Made by a program: the position numbers and the translations under genes
NCBI GenBank assembly: GCA_040954595.2
Contig: CM082589.2
Location: 7,874,001 to 7,938,000 of the forward strand
Length of the DNA stretch: 64,000 nt
Reading direction: 5' to 3'
From: Balanoglossus misakiensis
Lineage: Eukaryota > Hemichordata
The notes under the pieces: model-generated
The model's input: the letters and a program-made list of their open reading frames with translations, nothing else
The model's database searches: none
What the model was told of the DNA's origin: nothing
In this document: positions 1 to 10,685 of the stretch, in pieces
How positions within the stretch are numbered: the first letter of the stretch is position 1
How the letters are laid out: every line of letters begins with the position of its first letter

Positions 1-442
1 GGTTATAGCTCATGAAAATCGTCCAGAAACCTCAATTTTTCGACTTTGCGCGAATTTTCAAAATTTGGTGATTTTTTGATAAAAACCATGGGTTATAGCT
101 CATGAAAATCGTCCAGAAACCTCAATTTTTCGACTTCGCGAATTTTCAAAATTTGGTGATTTTTTGATAAAAACCATGGGTTATAGCTCATGAAAATCGT
201 CCAGAAACCTCAATTTTTCGACTTCGCGAATTTTCAAAATTTGGTGATTTTTTGATAAAAACCATGGGTTATAGCTCATGAAAATCGTCCAGAAACCTCA
301 ATTTTTCGACTTCGCGAATTTTCAAAATTTGGTGATTTTTTGATAAAAACCATGGGTTATAGCTCATGAAAATCGTCCAGAAACCTCAATTTTTCGACTT
401 CGCGAATTTTCAAAATTTGGTGATTTTTTGATAAAAACCATG
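1..442. repeat. 88-bp tandem repeat array, five copies, cut by window edge
   Basis: Five head-to-tail copies begin at 1, 91, 179, 267 and 355, each opening with GGTTATAGCTCATG and closing with AAAAACCATG. The first unit is 90 bp (an extra GC in the TTGCGCGAA stretch) and the other four are 88 bp and look identical by eye. The array continues leftward out of the window and stops sharply at 442. Nothing in it looks coding. The uniformity suggests recent amplification or satellite-type homogenisation. Confidence 0.97.
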
Positions 443-624
443 TGTTCCGTATTCAGACTTGCCCAAGTGAACCGCGACAAAAAAATGACCAAGTTTCCCT
501 GCATGTTTCTTATACCCGACAGATAAAAAACGCAGCGTAGATATTGAAATGAATTGGATTTATGAAAATGATAAAAATTACAATGATAATGTCGTTAAAA
601 GTTCTCACAAAAAAAAAGAAATAG

Positions 625-704
625 AAAAAAAGTGGTCTCGAACCAACATCAGTTGACGCTTTCAGGTAAAAGGCTAGCCTTCCTGAACCCTTCGCCATCA
701 CGAC
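625..704 (-). ncRNA. tRNA-like Pol III unit in tandem repeat copy 1 (probably non-functional)
   Basis: On the minus strand an A-box-like TGGCGAAGGG (697-688) is followed 44 nt later by a B-box GGTTCGAGACC (644-634), which fits GWTCRANNC. A run of seven T (631-625) follows directly, as in a Pol III terminator. The spacing is that of a ~73-nt tRNA, but the acceptor arms do not pair and the T stem has mismatches. A tRNA-derived SINE head or a decayed tRNA gene is more likely than a working tRNA. Family identity is inferred. Confidence 0.45.
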
Positions 705-761
705 GTGTACTTCAAAAAGTAGAAATTTTCCGCACTTTATTGCAGCATTACTCGAATGATC

Positions 762-790
762 TTATTTGCACCGCAGCGGTGCAAATAAGA
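762..790. repeat. Perfect 14-bp-stem palindrome
   Basis: The sequence reads CTTATTTGCACCGC, a single A, then the exact reverse complement of the first arm. It could extrude as a cruciform or form an RNA hairpin with a one-base centre. Confidence 0.9.
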
Positions 791-1131
791 GTTCCCTGCA
801 CCGCAACGATCTGACCGTTCTTAATTCACTCCTCAGCGACAGAAACGTTTTATTACGGCCTAAATAACGACTTTTTCGCTCCTTGGTTGGTCATGCGGTC
901 GGAAAGACACGGTTTTAGTGAGTTTATCTTTCTCTCTGCTGAGCACTCCGTATTCAGACTTGCCCAAGTGAACCGCGACAAAAAAATGACCAAGTTTCCC
1001 TGCATGTTTCTTATACCCGACAGATAAAAAACGCAGCGTAGATATTGAAATGAATTGGATTTATGAAAATGATAAAAATTACAATAATAATGTCGTTAAA
1101 AGTTCTCACAAAAAAAAGAAATAGAAAAAAA

Positions 1132-1206
1132 AGTGGTCTCGAACCAACATCAGTTGACACCTTCAGGTAAAAGGCTAGCCTTCCTAAACCCTTCGCCATC
1201 ACGATG
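1132..1206 (-). ncRNA. tRNA-like Pol III unit in tandem repeat copy 2
   Basis: Second copy of the unit at 625-704, with the same A-box, B-box and downstream T-run on the minus strand. It differs by a few substitutions in the arm between the boxes. Its presence in both copies follows from the tandem duplication rather than from independent insertion. Confidence 0.4.
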
Positions 1207-1262
1207 TGAACTCGAAAAAGTCGGAAATTTTCCGCACTATATTGCAGCATAACTCCAATGAC

Positions 1263-1318
1263 CTTATTTGCACCGCAGCGGTGCAAATTCTTATTTGCAC
1301 CGCAGCGGTGCAAATAAG
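1263..1318. repeat. Duplicated palindrome in second tandem copy
   Basis: The 29-bp palindrome of 762-790 is present twice in a row here (about 1263-1287 and 1290-1318). The first repetition has lost the last bases of its right arm. This local duplication accounts for the length difference between the two ~0.5-kb tandem units. Confidence 0.88.
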
Positions 1319-1673
1319 AGTTCCCTGCACCGCAACGATCTGACCGTTCTTAATTCACTCCTCAGCGACAAAAACGTTTTATTACGGCCTAAATAACGAC
1401 TTTTTCGCTCCTTGGTTGGTCATGCGGTCGGAAAGACACGGTTTTAGCGAGTTTATCTTTCTCTCTGCTGAGCACTCCGTATTCAGACTTGCCCAAGTGA
1501 ACCGCGACAAAAAAATGACCAAGTTTCCCTGCATGTTTCTTATACCCGACAGATAAAAAAACGCAGCGTAGATATTATACTATATATTTATTAACATACT
1601 GTAGGCCACCGGCCCATAGGTATACATCATATAATTAAGTTACATCTGTGAAGACGCTGTTTACATGTAGTTA

Positions 1674-2132
1674 TTACACAACATTTGCCGGTATTGAACC
1701 TGGTATTGCATTATGACGTTTCCTTGTGGAAAACAATATAAACTTTGATAGATTCTGTATAATGGAAGCATTTTCGGATTGCAAAAGTTTGACAAATTTA
1801 TCAATGGACGGTAATGTATAGAAATATTTTGGAATATACTTGGCTCTCAAATCTGTATAAAATGGACATATCAGGCAAAAATGAAATTCACCTTCTATAT
1901 TATTTGTGTTACAATAGAGACAAATTCTCTCAGCACGTTGATTATGTAGATGTCTGTCTGATTCTATTCTCAAGGTATGTGCAGAGACACGAAAGCGACA
2001 CAAGGCATTCCGAAATTTCGCTTCCTGTAGGACTGAAAAATATCTCTCTCTACCAAATGAACTCTTAAATTGGCAATAGGAATCTAATTTGGGGAAAGCA
2101 CTCATGATGACGTGCCATTCTTGAATGTACAT
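1674..2132 (-). pseudogene. C-terminal remnant of a non-LTR retrotransposon (LINE) ORF2
   Basis: The 152-residue minus-strand reading frame matches the region after the reverse transcriptase of many invertebrate and fish LINEs: an 'LCRFRVSAHTLRIES' stretch, then a zinc-knuckle-like C-x2-C followed by EFHFCLICPFYTDLR. The Cys-x2-Cys...His-x3-Cys spacing is that of the zf-RVT-type motif. No reverse transcriptase domain is found upstream, so this is a typical 5'-truncated insertion ending near 1580, where it interrupts the ~0.5-kb repeat. It is not expected to be active. Family assignment is by recognition of the motif only. Confidence 0.72.
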
Positions 2133-2243
2133 ACAGTGAAACAGTTACTTTTTTCTCTTGGAATGGGTGAAGCTTGGCTGAGCCAAGGGGTTGGGAATGT
2201 TAATGTATTTTTGAGTTTGTTTAAGCAGCGTTGTCAAGATATA

Positions 2244-2883
2244 TACCGTAGTTGCCCGGGTAAGAACCCCTGCTCGCTCGGACAAACGCCCCCCCCCCCC
2301 TGGTTTTAGGGCCCATTTGTAGATCGAGGCCATATCCGGTCTAAAGCCCCACCCCCCCCCCACCCCCCCGGCCGAATATCCATTAAATTCTTGGAAATTT
2401 AATAAAGTGCAATACAAAAAAGGCGGATTTTCATCCCCAAAGTCACTAAAAGTGAAAAAAAAAATGTATGATGATTTACTTTCGCGCTGATTATCGTACC
2501 CACCGCGGCCGACTGGCCACGCTGAGTTATATATAGCCGCTCTAGAAAACATGACCTCAGACAGGTCCCTCGGGACCGTGCCTCGAATTCAACGATCACG
2601 TAGATGGACGCGCTGCCGCTTATGAGGTCACCGGGGAGTTTTCCAAAGCGGCCGCGTGGAGCTGCTTCAGTCCGTCCTCGACGCGAAACACCCAACATTG
2701 GAAGATCCCGACTTGGACTCGGAGAATGAACCACTCAAAAATTTGCATAAAAGTCGAGGTGGCCATCCCTCATTTGCATAAATCTCGAGGCCATATCCGG
2801 GCTAAAGCACCCCCCCCCCCCCCCCGTTTTTTCGCTAATCTGTTGGCCCAGCACCCGGGGCTCTTACCCGGGCAACTACGGTA
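2244..2883. mobile_element. ~640-bp TA-flanked inverted-repeat element (MITE) with C-rich tracts
   Basis: The ends are inverted repeats: CCGTAGTTGCCCGGGTAAG on the left, matched by its complement ending at 2881. Each end is bordered by TA, the Tc1/mariner target. Inside are poly-C tracts at 2290-2300, 2348-2368 and 2812-2825 and a repeated 'CGAGGCCATATCCGG' phrase. No transposase is visible, so it is non-autonomous. The homopolymers may contain length errors. Confidence 0.75.
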
Positions 2884-3359
2884 AATAGGCATTTTCATGA
2901 ATAGCCGAGGTTCTCACTGAAAAATCGTGGTTCTTACGTTATACTCCCTACAAAGTAAAAAAAATGTCAATTAGCAGTAAAAGTCCAACTTTTCCTGCTA
3001 GAAACGTTGTATCAAACTAATAAAATTATTGAAAATATATGCTACTGGCATGTATTTCATAAATCTCTCCCTCTATGTGTATCTCGGCACTTGAGGGGCT
3101 GTGTACAAGCGAAGTGTTTGAATGTGAAAACAAAGGCTGGTTGCCTGATTACACGCTAGAGGGCTCCCTATCTAAAAACTTTTAGTGTAGCGACTGTGCG
3201 GCACTTCTACCATATACATGATATATGGTAGCATTTCTACCATATATGGTAGCAGTGCCAAAGGTCATCCATTTCATAACACATGTGCCCCGTACCGTAA
3301 AGGTCAGTTTAGCATACTATCTGCTTTGTTTATATATGATAAATTAAGGCACCCAACAC
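2884..3359. other. Intergenic, upstream of the kelch gene
   Basis: No coding potential recognised. It contains AT-rich palindromes around 3210-3252, including a CArG-type box, and probably the kelch promoter. Confidence 0.5.
3240..3249. promoter_or_regulatory. CArG box (SRF-type site) upstream of the kelch gene
   Basis: CCATATATGG fits the serum-response-factor consensus CC(A/T)6GG exactly and is itself palindromic (extended to CTACCATATATGGTAG). It lies about 180 bp before the putative 5' UTR donor of the kelch gene. Function is inferred from motif and position only. Confidence 0.35.
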
Positions 3360-3429
3360 ACATGACGCAACCACAGTGTTCAGATGCGAGGAGTTCTTTC
3401 CAAGAAGAAGTCTACTGAAGTTGAGGACG
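3360..3429 (+). other. Candidate non-coding first exon of the kelch gene
   Basis: GAGGACG followed by GTAAGT (donor G at 3430) is a strong 5' splice site. The coding exon 1.3 kb downstream begins after a strong acceptor (pyrimidine-rich tract and CAG ending at 4753) with an in-frame stop (4758-4760) before the ATG. A 5' UTR exon must therefore exist, and this is the best candidate I see. Its 5' end is not determined; the start given is nominal. Confidence 0.35.
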
Positions 3430-4781
3430 GTAAGTTAAAAGTTATGTCTTTATACCACGGTTAATTCACACAGAGGCTGATCGATGATCGTGTTTGTACA
3501 CATATCAAGTCAGCGCACAGCTCACTTGGGATCGACCTCCTATTGTTTTAATACAGAATTTTCAATTTCCACGGGATAGCAAGCCGATCCCGACCCCGGC
3601 ATAATTTAATTATCTTAGAGACAAGCGGTGCAACTGTTAGCTGCAGTTCAGTAGCTCGATTTTTTGCCTGGGTTGAGGTTTGCGACTCTAACCTAGGCAA
3701 TTAGGTCATGGTCATTCCAGTAGCTAGTAGCAGCACCGGCTGCAATCATTTTTTTGCGATAAAAGAGCCAAAGGGGCAATTGTCATGATAAAGTTCAGTA
3801 AAGTTGCTATTTTATCCAGATTTAAATTCCATGCTGCCCTGATCAATGAACACACTTGCAATGTGTACAGAGCTACAAGTCTGCCTATTGTTTTCTGTTC
3901 TGGGTCATGTGTTTTTATGTACTTAGTGCTCAGTGGGTAGGCAGCCTAGGTCAGTTTGCACCAAGGCAAGCATAGGAGATAACCCACAGGCCACTTGGGG
4001 CCATGATATGATTAAATCATATGTATACAAGTACGTCACATTCAAACTAATGCTACACTGAAATTTGATACATTATAAGGATAAGTCCTGCAGCCATTCA
4101 TGGTGTATATAACTCCTCCAGGCCAGGAATGGTATAGATATCATCTCATAGGTTTGTCCATGGTAAGAACCATACCTCCATGTAAGAACTTAGATATGCA
4201 GTATTGACCAATTTGCATAAGAATGCAATGGTTTGTACATGTGATAAATGAGTTTGTTTTTTTCCTAAAACTAAATTGTACCTAGGCTCATAGGGGTCAT
4301 TGTACTGAGGATAGAACATGTGTATTACAACTTAACTACTGTATATGGGGTTCATACAGGAACCATTAAGACATTTGTGAAATCTCTCCGGTCAAATACT
4401 GGCGTAAAATTATTATGTGTGAATGGTTTAAGTGGTCCTGAAATGTCTCAGATTTGAGACGGCTTTGCTGGCCAGACCTGAGCTGGTGTAAGGATTAACA
4501 CCTCTCTGCAACCCATTGTCTATGGGGCCGAGCCTCAGCGCCTATACACAAACTTTGTGTGTGTGGACACAAGCCACTCAAAGGATTTATAGTGCTCGTG
4601 TATGCTGGAATCTTCCTAAGACATTCATGGTCAAGCAGACAAAGTTATTTCAGTGTGTGTTTCAAATACATGTAACAGAAGTTACGTGCTATAATGGCCC
4701 CCATCCTGATATGAATTGGTGTTTAATAAAATATTCTTTTTTTTCTGTTTCAGAAATTAAACCTTTGTACCGATTGTTACT

Positions 4782-6662
4782 ATGGCAGCAGGGAGAGGTC
4801 TAGTCACCATGGCAACATTTCCATTACATCAGATTCCGGTGGCCCACATCGGTCATGTCAAAGCGGCACCCGTGGAGGAGTCCAATCTGCAGATGTTCCG
4901 AGTGGTCGGAGATGGTCACGATTTGGAATTCACGTCCGCGTCGCACCCGACTCTCCTGATGCAAGGAATGGACGAGTTGCGACAGGAGAACCAGTTCACG
5001 GACATCACTCTCCACGTCCGCGGCCACGCCTTCTACGGACACCGCGCGGTGCTGGCCTCCAGCAGCGCCTACTTCCGCGCCATGTTCACCGGCGCCATGA
5101 AGGAGAGCAAGTACGAGGAGATCACGCTGAACGAGGTGGACCCGCGCGTCATGGAGATCCTGCTGGACTACATCTACACCGGGAAGATCGTCCTGACCGA
5201 TGGCAACGTGCAGGATCTGATGCAGGTCTCCAGTCTCTTCCAGGTGTTTGCGGTGCGCGATGCCTGCGCCGCATATTTGCAGAGGCAGCTCCATCCGTCC
5301 AATTGCCTGGGGTTTCAACGCTTCGCCGACAATCATGCCTGTTTTGAGCTGTCGACCGCTGCCAAGGAGTTCTCGCACACCTATATTGAAGAGGTCAGCC
5401 ACAACGAAGAATTCCTCATGCTGACTAAAGATGCACTGCTCGAATTTATCAGCGCTGATGACATCATCATTAGCGAAGAAATTCTGTACGAGGCTGTCTT
5501 GCGCTGGGCCAGACAGGATGTTCAAGGCAGAGCCAAGGATCTGTGCGATATCTTACCACAGATCAATTTCTCTAAAATGGACACAAAGTATTTTGAAGAG
5601 AAAGTGATGTCAGATCCACTAATAGTCCAGCTTGCCTCGTGGCAGGACGTGATCCGACTGAAGCAAAACGGCCCGCATCGAGCCCAGGAGGTCATTCTCT
5701 TGTTGAGTGGGAAAACCGGCCGCCCTAATCTGCCAATGCAGTTCAATCATGATGTCTTCAGTTTCAATCCACAAACCCAAGTGACGACCGTTCTGTGTCG
5801 AGATCCAGAACGGGAAGCCAATAGTTTCTACGACAGCATCGCCACGGCAGCTAAGGCCGGTGATGAGGTCGTCTTCGTGCGTGCCAACAACACGTGGTTG
5901 TTCAACATGAAAACTCTCCAGTGGAGGAAAGTGGCATCGTCGCTGCGAGGCACCTACCGTTCAGAGACCAGCTCTGTCGAGGTCGGCGGGTATGTCTATG
6001 TGCTGGGTGGACACTCCATCGAGTTCAACCGAGAGGTTGCGTTCGCCGAGCGCTACAACCCGCAGAAGAACGTGTGGGAAGTTGTTTCGCCGATGATCAG
6101 AGCGGCCAGAGGGGCTGCAGTGGCCTCGTGTAACGGGAAGATCTTTGTCATGGGTGGACACACGGAGGTCGGCAACATTTCTGATACACAGTGCTACAAC
6201 CCGGCAACCAACATGTGGAGATTGCTGGCTTCGGTTCCCATAGCAACCAGCGGTGCCACCGCCATCACCCTGAACAACCAGATCTATCTGGTCGGCGTCA
6301 AAAACCCATCCACCTCTCACGACAACCCGTTCCCGATCTACAACCACGTCTTCCGCTACGACGTCGCCACGGATACATGGCAACAAGTGGCCAGTATGAC
6401 CGAGGGACACCGACGGTGTGCGGCTGTTATCTGCAGTGGTCGAATACACGTGCTCGGGGGAACGCGCCGCGATTTCATGAGCGGGAACATGCAGTGGGTA
6501 ACATTGGTGGAGGTGTACGATCCCAATGAAGACAGCTGGCATCCCAACGGTCGATTGACTCACCCAGTGTTTTGTCATTCTGGGATGGTGTTCACCACAA
6601 AGCAAGAAGAAACAGAAGATGGCGACCAGGAGGATAGCACTGAAGATGTGGTACAATCCTAA
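4782..6662 (+). CDS. BTB-BACK-kelch protein (KLHL family), intronless coding region
   Basis: The 626-residue product has the layout of a kelch-like CUL3 adaptor. The BTB domain spans about 64-168 (FTDITLHV...HRAVLASSSAYFRAMF), the BACK domain about 173-280, and kelch repeats about 320-600 with recurring double Gly, Tyr and Trp (for example YVYVLGG and IFVMGG). Family members bring substrates to CUL3-RING ubiquitin ligases. Two kelch blades lack the usual GG (around 365 and 515). The acidic tail is E/D-rich. A stop precedes the first ATG in the exon; a second ATG ten codons in (4809) has the stronger Kozak context (CACCATGG) and may be the true start. The coding sequence is a single GC-rich exon, unlike the AT-rich multi-exon neighbours. 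The BTB-BACK part resembles KLHL24/KLHL35 types, but I do not assign an orthologue. Confidence 0.93.
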   Translation: MAAGRGLVTMATFPLHQIPVAHIGHVKAAPVEESNLQMFRVVGDGHDLEFTSASHPTLLMQGMDELRQENQFTDITLHVRGHAFYGHRAVLASSSAYFRAMFTGAMKESKYEEITLNEVDPRVMEILLDYIYTGKIVLTDGNVQDLMQVSSLFQVFAVRDACAAYLQRQLHPSNCLGFQRFADNHACFELSTAAKEFSHTYIEEVSHNEEFLMLTKDALLEFISADDIIISEEILYEAVLRWARQDVQGRAKDLCDILPQINFSKMDTKYFEEKVMSDPLIVQLASWQDVIRLKQNGPHRAQEVILLLSGKTGRPNLPMQFNHDVFSFNPQTQVTTVLCRDPEREANSFYDSIATAAKAGDEVVFVRANNTWLFNMKTLQWRKVASSLRGTYRSETSSVEVGGYVYVLGGHSIEFNREVAFAERYNPQKNVWEVVSPMIRAARGAAVASCNGKIFVMGGHTEVGNISDTQCYNPATNMWRLLASVPIATSGATAITLNNQIYLVGVKNPSTSHDNPFPIYNHVFRYDVATDTWQQVASMTEGHRRCAAVICSGRIHVLGGTRRDFMSGNMQWVTLVEVYDPNEDSWHPNGRLTHPVFCHSGMVFTTKQEETEDGDQEDSTEDVVQS

Positions 6663-6759
6663 AAAAATCAAGGCTTGAAAAAATACAGATTCCCTATGAG
6701 GAAATAGAACAATAATTAAAATGAAAACAAGATTCAGTACTTACATAATGATAGTTTAA

Positions 6760-7105
6760 AGGGACAGTCTCTTTCTCTCTGCCCTTTTTCCATTAATTTT
6801 GTTTGATACAAAACACTGTTTATTTTATTCTACATGTGGATATATAATGAATCAACGTTCGACCACACACAACTTCCATCCCACTTGTAGTCACAAGAGT
6901 GAAAAACTCGCCAAAATGAATAATTTGTGTTTACCATTTATTCATTTAGGGCAAAATTTTTACTCTCATATCCTACAAATGGGATGGAAGTTGCGTGTGG
7001 TTGAACGTTGATTCACTACATATACACATGTACATTAACATAAACGGTGTCTTGTATCAAACATAATTAATGGAAAAAGGGCACCGAGAGAGAGACTTTG
7101 TCCCT
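6760..7105. mobile_element. Foldback MITE, family A (TTAA), copy 1
   Basis: Family A: ends AGGGACAAAGTCTCTC and its complement, each bordered by TTAA, the target duplicated by piggyBac-type elements. The two ~160-bp arms are inverted copies along nearly their whole length, so a transcript would fold into a ~350-nt hairpin. No coding capacity. This copy lies about 100 bp after the kelch stop codon and may be within its 3' UTR. Confidence 0.9.
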
Positions 7106-8463
7106 TTAAAGCTCCATTAGCTGCCATTTTCACCATATTTTGTAAATGATAAAATATTTTACTCCTCTTATCCTCAGTGGACAAACAACACTATTTTGAC
7201 TTTGTGGGGATTTGAATATTCATGTGCACATACCACGATAATTGTGTACTCTTCCAATGGGCAGTTGAATAAATGGGTGTGGCACCCATTTATTATTTAC
7301 ATTGTAACTTGTTCATGAATGCATGCACAACCGCAATCTGAGGTTCAAACTATGTTTGTGTATATGCACCAGTTAGCTCATATAAATGGACCATCAAATA
7401 AGAAAATCACGACAATAACTCAAAAATTGGCAGCTATTGGGACCAAAGTCTTCTGAAAACTATTTAGCTTACATCTTTTTCATTTTCTTACAGAACTTTG
7501 TTGGCACCCAATATGTGTCGATTGCATTGTGTTTACATCCAAATTCTTTTCAGTTTTAGCTGTGGAACTATGCAAGGAGTCAGAATCACACACCAATTTT
7601 CTCAACCACACAGATCCATTAATGTTTATTTTAGCATGATCATTGGACGTATCACAAAGCCATAATATAAGCCTAAAATATAATTGATGAAAGATTAGAA
7701 AACAAGACAACTTACTGGCTCAACAACACACTCAGGGAGTGCAAGTAAGGCAAAATTTACACAACTCAACTGGACAAAGCTGCTGTTGGGGGAGGAACTA
7801 TAGTACTAGAAACATATTTACCTTGTTAATTTTGTTTACATGTTGCTGGTCATGTTATCGAGCCATCTTGGTAATTGGGTTAGCCAGCTGACATCTCTGA
7901 ATGCAAAGATTTGTAAAGTTTCACTGCATGGGTTAGATTTCTAGAAACAATGTATTCATTGTTATTTTACAACTTATTAGTCATTCTAAAGCTTTCAAAA
8001 TTGCAGATTTTGTAAAAGTGGAATTGAGAATAAAATTCACATTATTATCATTGGCTGCTTCCATGTTTGTTAATTCAGAAAGTACACATTTTTAAATGCT
8101 ATAGGATTAATTTCTTTCCTGATCTGATGGATTTGTTATACTGGAATATCTGTACAGTCCTAGAAACCAGACAAAGAAGTTTGATTCATGAATTTGATGC
8201 AGTGGAAGAAATGTTCAGAAATTATTGAGCGATTCAAGATATTATTCGTATTTTATAGAGCTGCTAGTAGCCGTTCATAGCTTGCTAAAAGCTGGCTTGC
8301 AGGTAACCAGCAACAAGTGATAGATAGGCATCTACTCCAAAGCCAACTCAGTTGATTTTTTTATTGCTTTTCCAAATTTAATGCTTGCTGTAGTAGCAAA
8401 TTTTTTTTCGCTGGGGGCACAATTGATATTGTGACCTTTCTAGTATGTATGCTATACAGTTAA
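7106..8463. other. Intergenic, no gene recognised
   Basis: AT-rich sequence with no convincing reading frame, splice-linked exon set or RNA gene on either strand. An AATAAA near 7267 could serve the kelch transcript. Confidence 0.5.
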
Positions 8464-8851
8464 AGGGACAAAGTCTCTCTCGCTGCTCTTTTTCCAGTAA
8501 TTATGTTTGATACAAGACACCGTTTATGTTATTCTACATGTGGATATATAGTAAATCAACGTTAAACCACACACAACTTCCTTCCAGTTTGAAGGATATG
8601 AGGGTAAAAATCTTGCTAAAATGAATAAATGGTAAACACCGATTATTTATTTTGGCAAGTTTTTTACTCTCGTGTCTACAAGTGGGAAGGAAGTTGTGTG
8701 TGGTTGAACATTGATTCACTATATATCCACATGTAGAATAACATAAACAGTGTATTGTATCAAACATAATTACTGGAAAAAGGGCAGCGAGAGAGACTTT
8801 GTCCGATAGAATATTGCACTGTGGTTGGTCTGTTCTATTGACTTTGTCCCT
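8464..8851. mobile_element. Foldback MITE, family A (TTAA), copy 2
   Basis: Full-length family A copy with TTAA on both sides. The right end is unusual: the GACTTTGTCC terminus occurs twice, separated by about 40 bp (8799-8809 and 8840-8850). This implies a small insertion or duplication at the tip. Confidence 0.9.
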
Positions 8852-10505
8852 TTAATAATGACATTTACACATTTTGTTCAGTGTCAGATTGCAAAATTTA
8901 TTTACCAACCTCATGTCGTAAACATCAGAGTTCATGACCATTCTGTCATCTTAGGAATTTTCTGGTCAAAATTAATTTACATATACAATCAGAAATCCTA
9001 GACATCTTTTGAAAACCACACTTTTTACCAAACTAACTAAATATTGCAGACATTGTTTCAAAAAACCTTTACAATACTATGGCAACTACCTGCAGAAGTA
9101 GATCATTATATATACTTGTTACAGCCACATGTTGTGGATATATGAAGTCATTAGACCCTTGAGCTTCAGAGTCTATGGTTAAATTAACTCTCAGCAACGA
9201 CATATGGAATACAACCTCACTTTCATCAACAATAAATTACAGAAATTTCCGACCGGTTGTAGGGTACACAAATCCAACAATGAGTTCTTAAAAAGAAATC
9301 TTAAAATATTCAGTCAATTGTCTGGAACATCCAAACTAGTTGACACCATGGAAATGGATGTAACATTTGACCAAACACAGCTATCAACTGGGGTCTGATT
9401 TTATAAGCAACAACAACCAAAGTGTAGTATCAACACATTCAATCTGCTTTTACTCAGGACAACAACAGTGAGGCCGACAGACACAACCAATCTAACCAAA
9501 TAAAAACAACAACTTTGCTATTGCTAAAACTGATTCATAATGTAATATAATTTTGTGACGTAATTTAATGGCATTTACAGATCAAACCAATGTTTCTATG
9601 GATATTCCTGGCAAATGAAATAGTGAGAACTGTGGCAGGTCAACATAACAGTAATATCAGATAAAAGACAACAGTTTATGAATAATTCTAACCAAGTATC
9701 ACTGAAACTGGTCTTATCTGTCCATAACCAGCGCTGATCACACATAATCAGAGCTACCAATACTAATTTGTCTAATTCCCACAGATTACTATGTCACGAC
9801 TTTGACAACACCATATTGCTCTCGACTGTGTAATCTCACTGCAAATAAAATACCTAAAAAGCAATGTTAAGTTCTACAAAGCCCTCCTATATTTGTACAT
9901 GTATCTTTTTAAGAGTCTATCTTTATCCAATAAACCTTTTCTCAGTATTTCAATTTTTACACTGCTTTGTCATGATGAAACATCTGCTCGATGGTCCTTC
10001 TCAAATTGATCTGTGCTAAAACGAAAGTTCTAAGTTAGCTGTGGTTAAGGTATGAATACACAGTAACTATGACTTGCATCAAGAATACTAATCTATACAT
10101 TCTTTGATTTCGCATTTGAATTGTCTTAAAGTCAACTTCATATTACTTTAGTGTAGAAAGAAAGTACATTCACTGTCATCGACAAAATTTCCAATTTCAT
10201 AATGTTTGTTTTGTGGTGAAATGTAAAAATGAAACCAACTGATAATGCCATTATATGTATGAGTCAATAAAAGCTATTAATGGTTGATAACATACAGTGC
10301 TATGTTCGTTTTTGTCACCTGTCACCAGTCTTTGAAAATGTACGAGTCTGTTATGATCAAAGTAATTTTTTCATAAAACGATGAAGTGGAACTTGAAAGA
10401 CTATAGCATAAGAACTGACCAGTTAACACTGAATAGAGTCTATATGTACACACAGCTCACCGTGTTTGTCAAAGTTCAACATACACAACACAACCTGTGA
10501 ACATA
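8852..10505. other. Intergenic, no gene recognised
   Basis: AT-rich sequence with only short, low-complexity reading frames. Nothing I can support as a gene or regulatory element. Confidence 0.5.
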
Positions 10506-10685
10506 CTGTAAAAACGGGAAATTTTGCGCGACAGGAAATTGTCGCGATATCAAGAGGCAACTGTTACGTGATGATTAATTTTCGTGTTCTCGTATTTCAC
10601 TGCATCGTTATCTCTGAAAAACATTTTACGTGACTTTTTATTTTCGTGAAAATTTATCGTTCACGAAAATTTCCTGTTTTACAGT
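10506..10685. mobile_element. TA-flanked MITE, family B, copy 1
   Basis: Family B: terminal inverted repeats CTGTAAAACGGGAAATTTTC, bordered by TA on each side (Tc1/mariner-type target). About 180-200 bp with an internal GAGGCAACTGTTACG box and GCGA/TCGC-rich arms. No coding capacity. This copy is nearly intact. Confidence 0.85.

Larger units (their letters stand above)
446..1580. repeat. ~0.5-kb direct tandem repeat, two full copies plus a partial third
   Basis: Copies start at the TCCGTATTCAGACTTG motif at about 446, 948 and 1486. The first unit is about 502 bp and the second about 537 bp. The extra ~27-35 bp of copy two is explained by a duplicated palindrome at 1263-1318. The third copy breaks off at about 1580. 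Each full copy contains a tRNA-like segment, a palindrome and a GC-richer half ending in TCTCTCTGCTGAGCAC. Copies differ by scattered substitutions, so this array is older than the neighbouring 88-bp one. Confidence 0.93.

Noticed and set aside
625-704. Intact tRNA gene
   Set aside because: A-box, B-box and T-run are present, but the acceptor arms do not pair and the T stem has mismatches; kept only as tRNA-like.
1-1580. CRISPR-like array or bacterial origin
   Set aside because: Repeats are directly adjacent with no unique spacers, and the rest of the window has spliceosomal introns; it is ordinary eukaryotic tandem repeat.
2145-2734. Two overlapping minus-strand frames rich in Gly and Pro
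   Set aside because: They run through poly-C tracts of the TA-flanked element; homopolymers are unreliable and no domain is seen.
4824-6671. Long antisense frames (up to 236 codons) opposite the kelch gene
   Set aside because: GC-rich coding DNA opens the antisense frames; sequences lack any domain and follow the kelch codon pattern.
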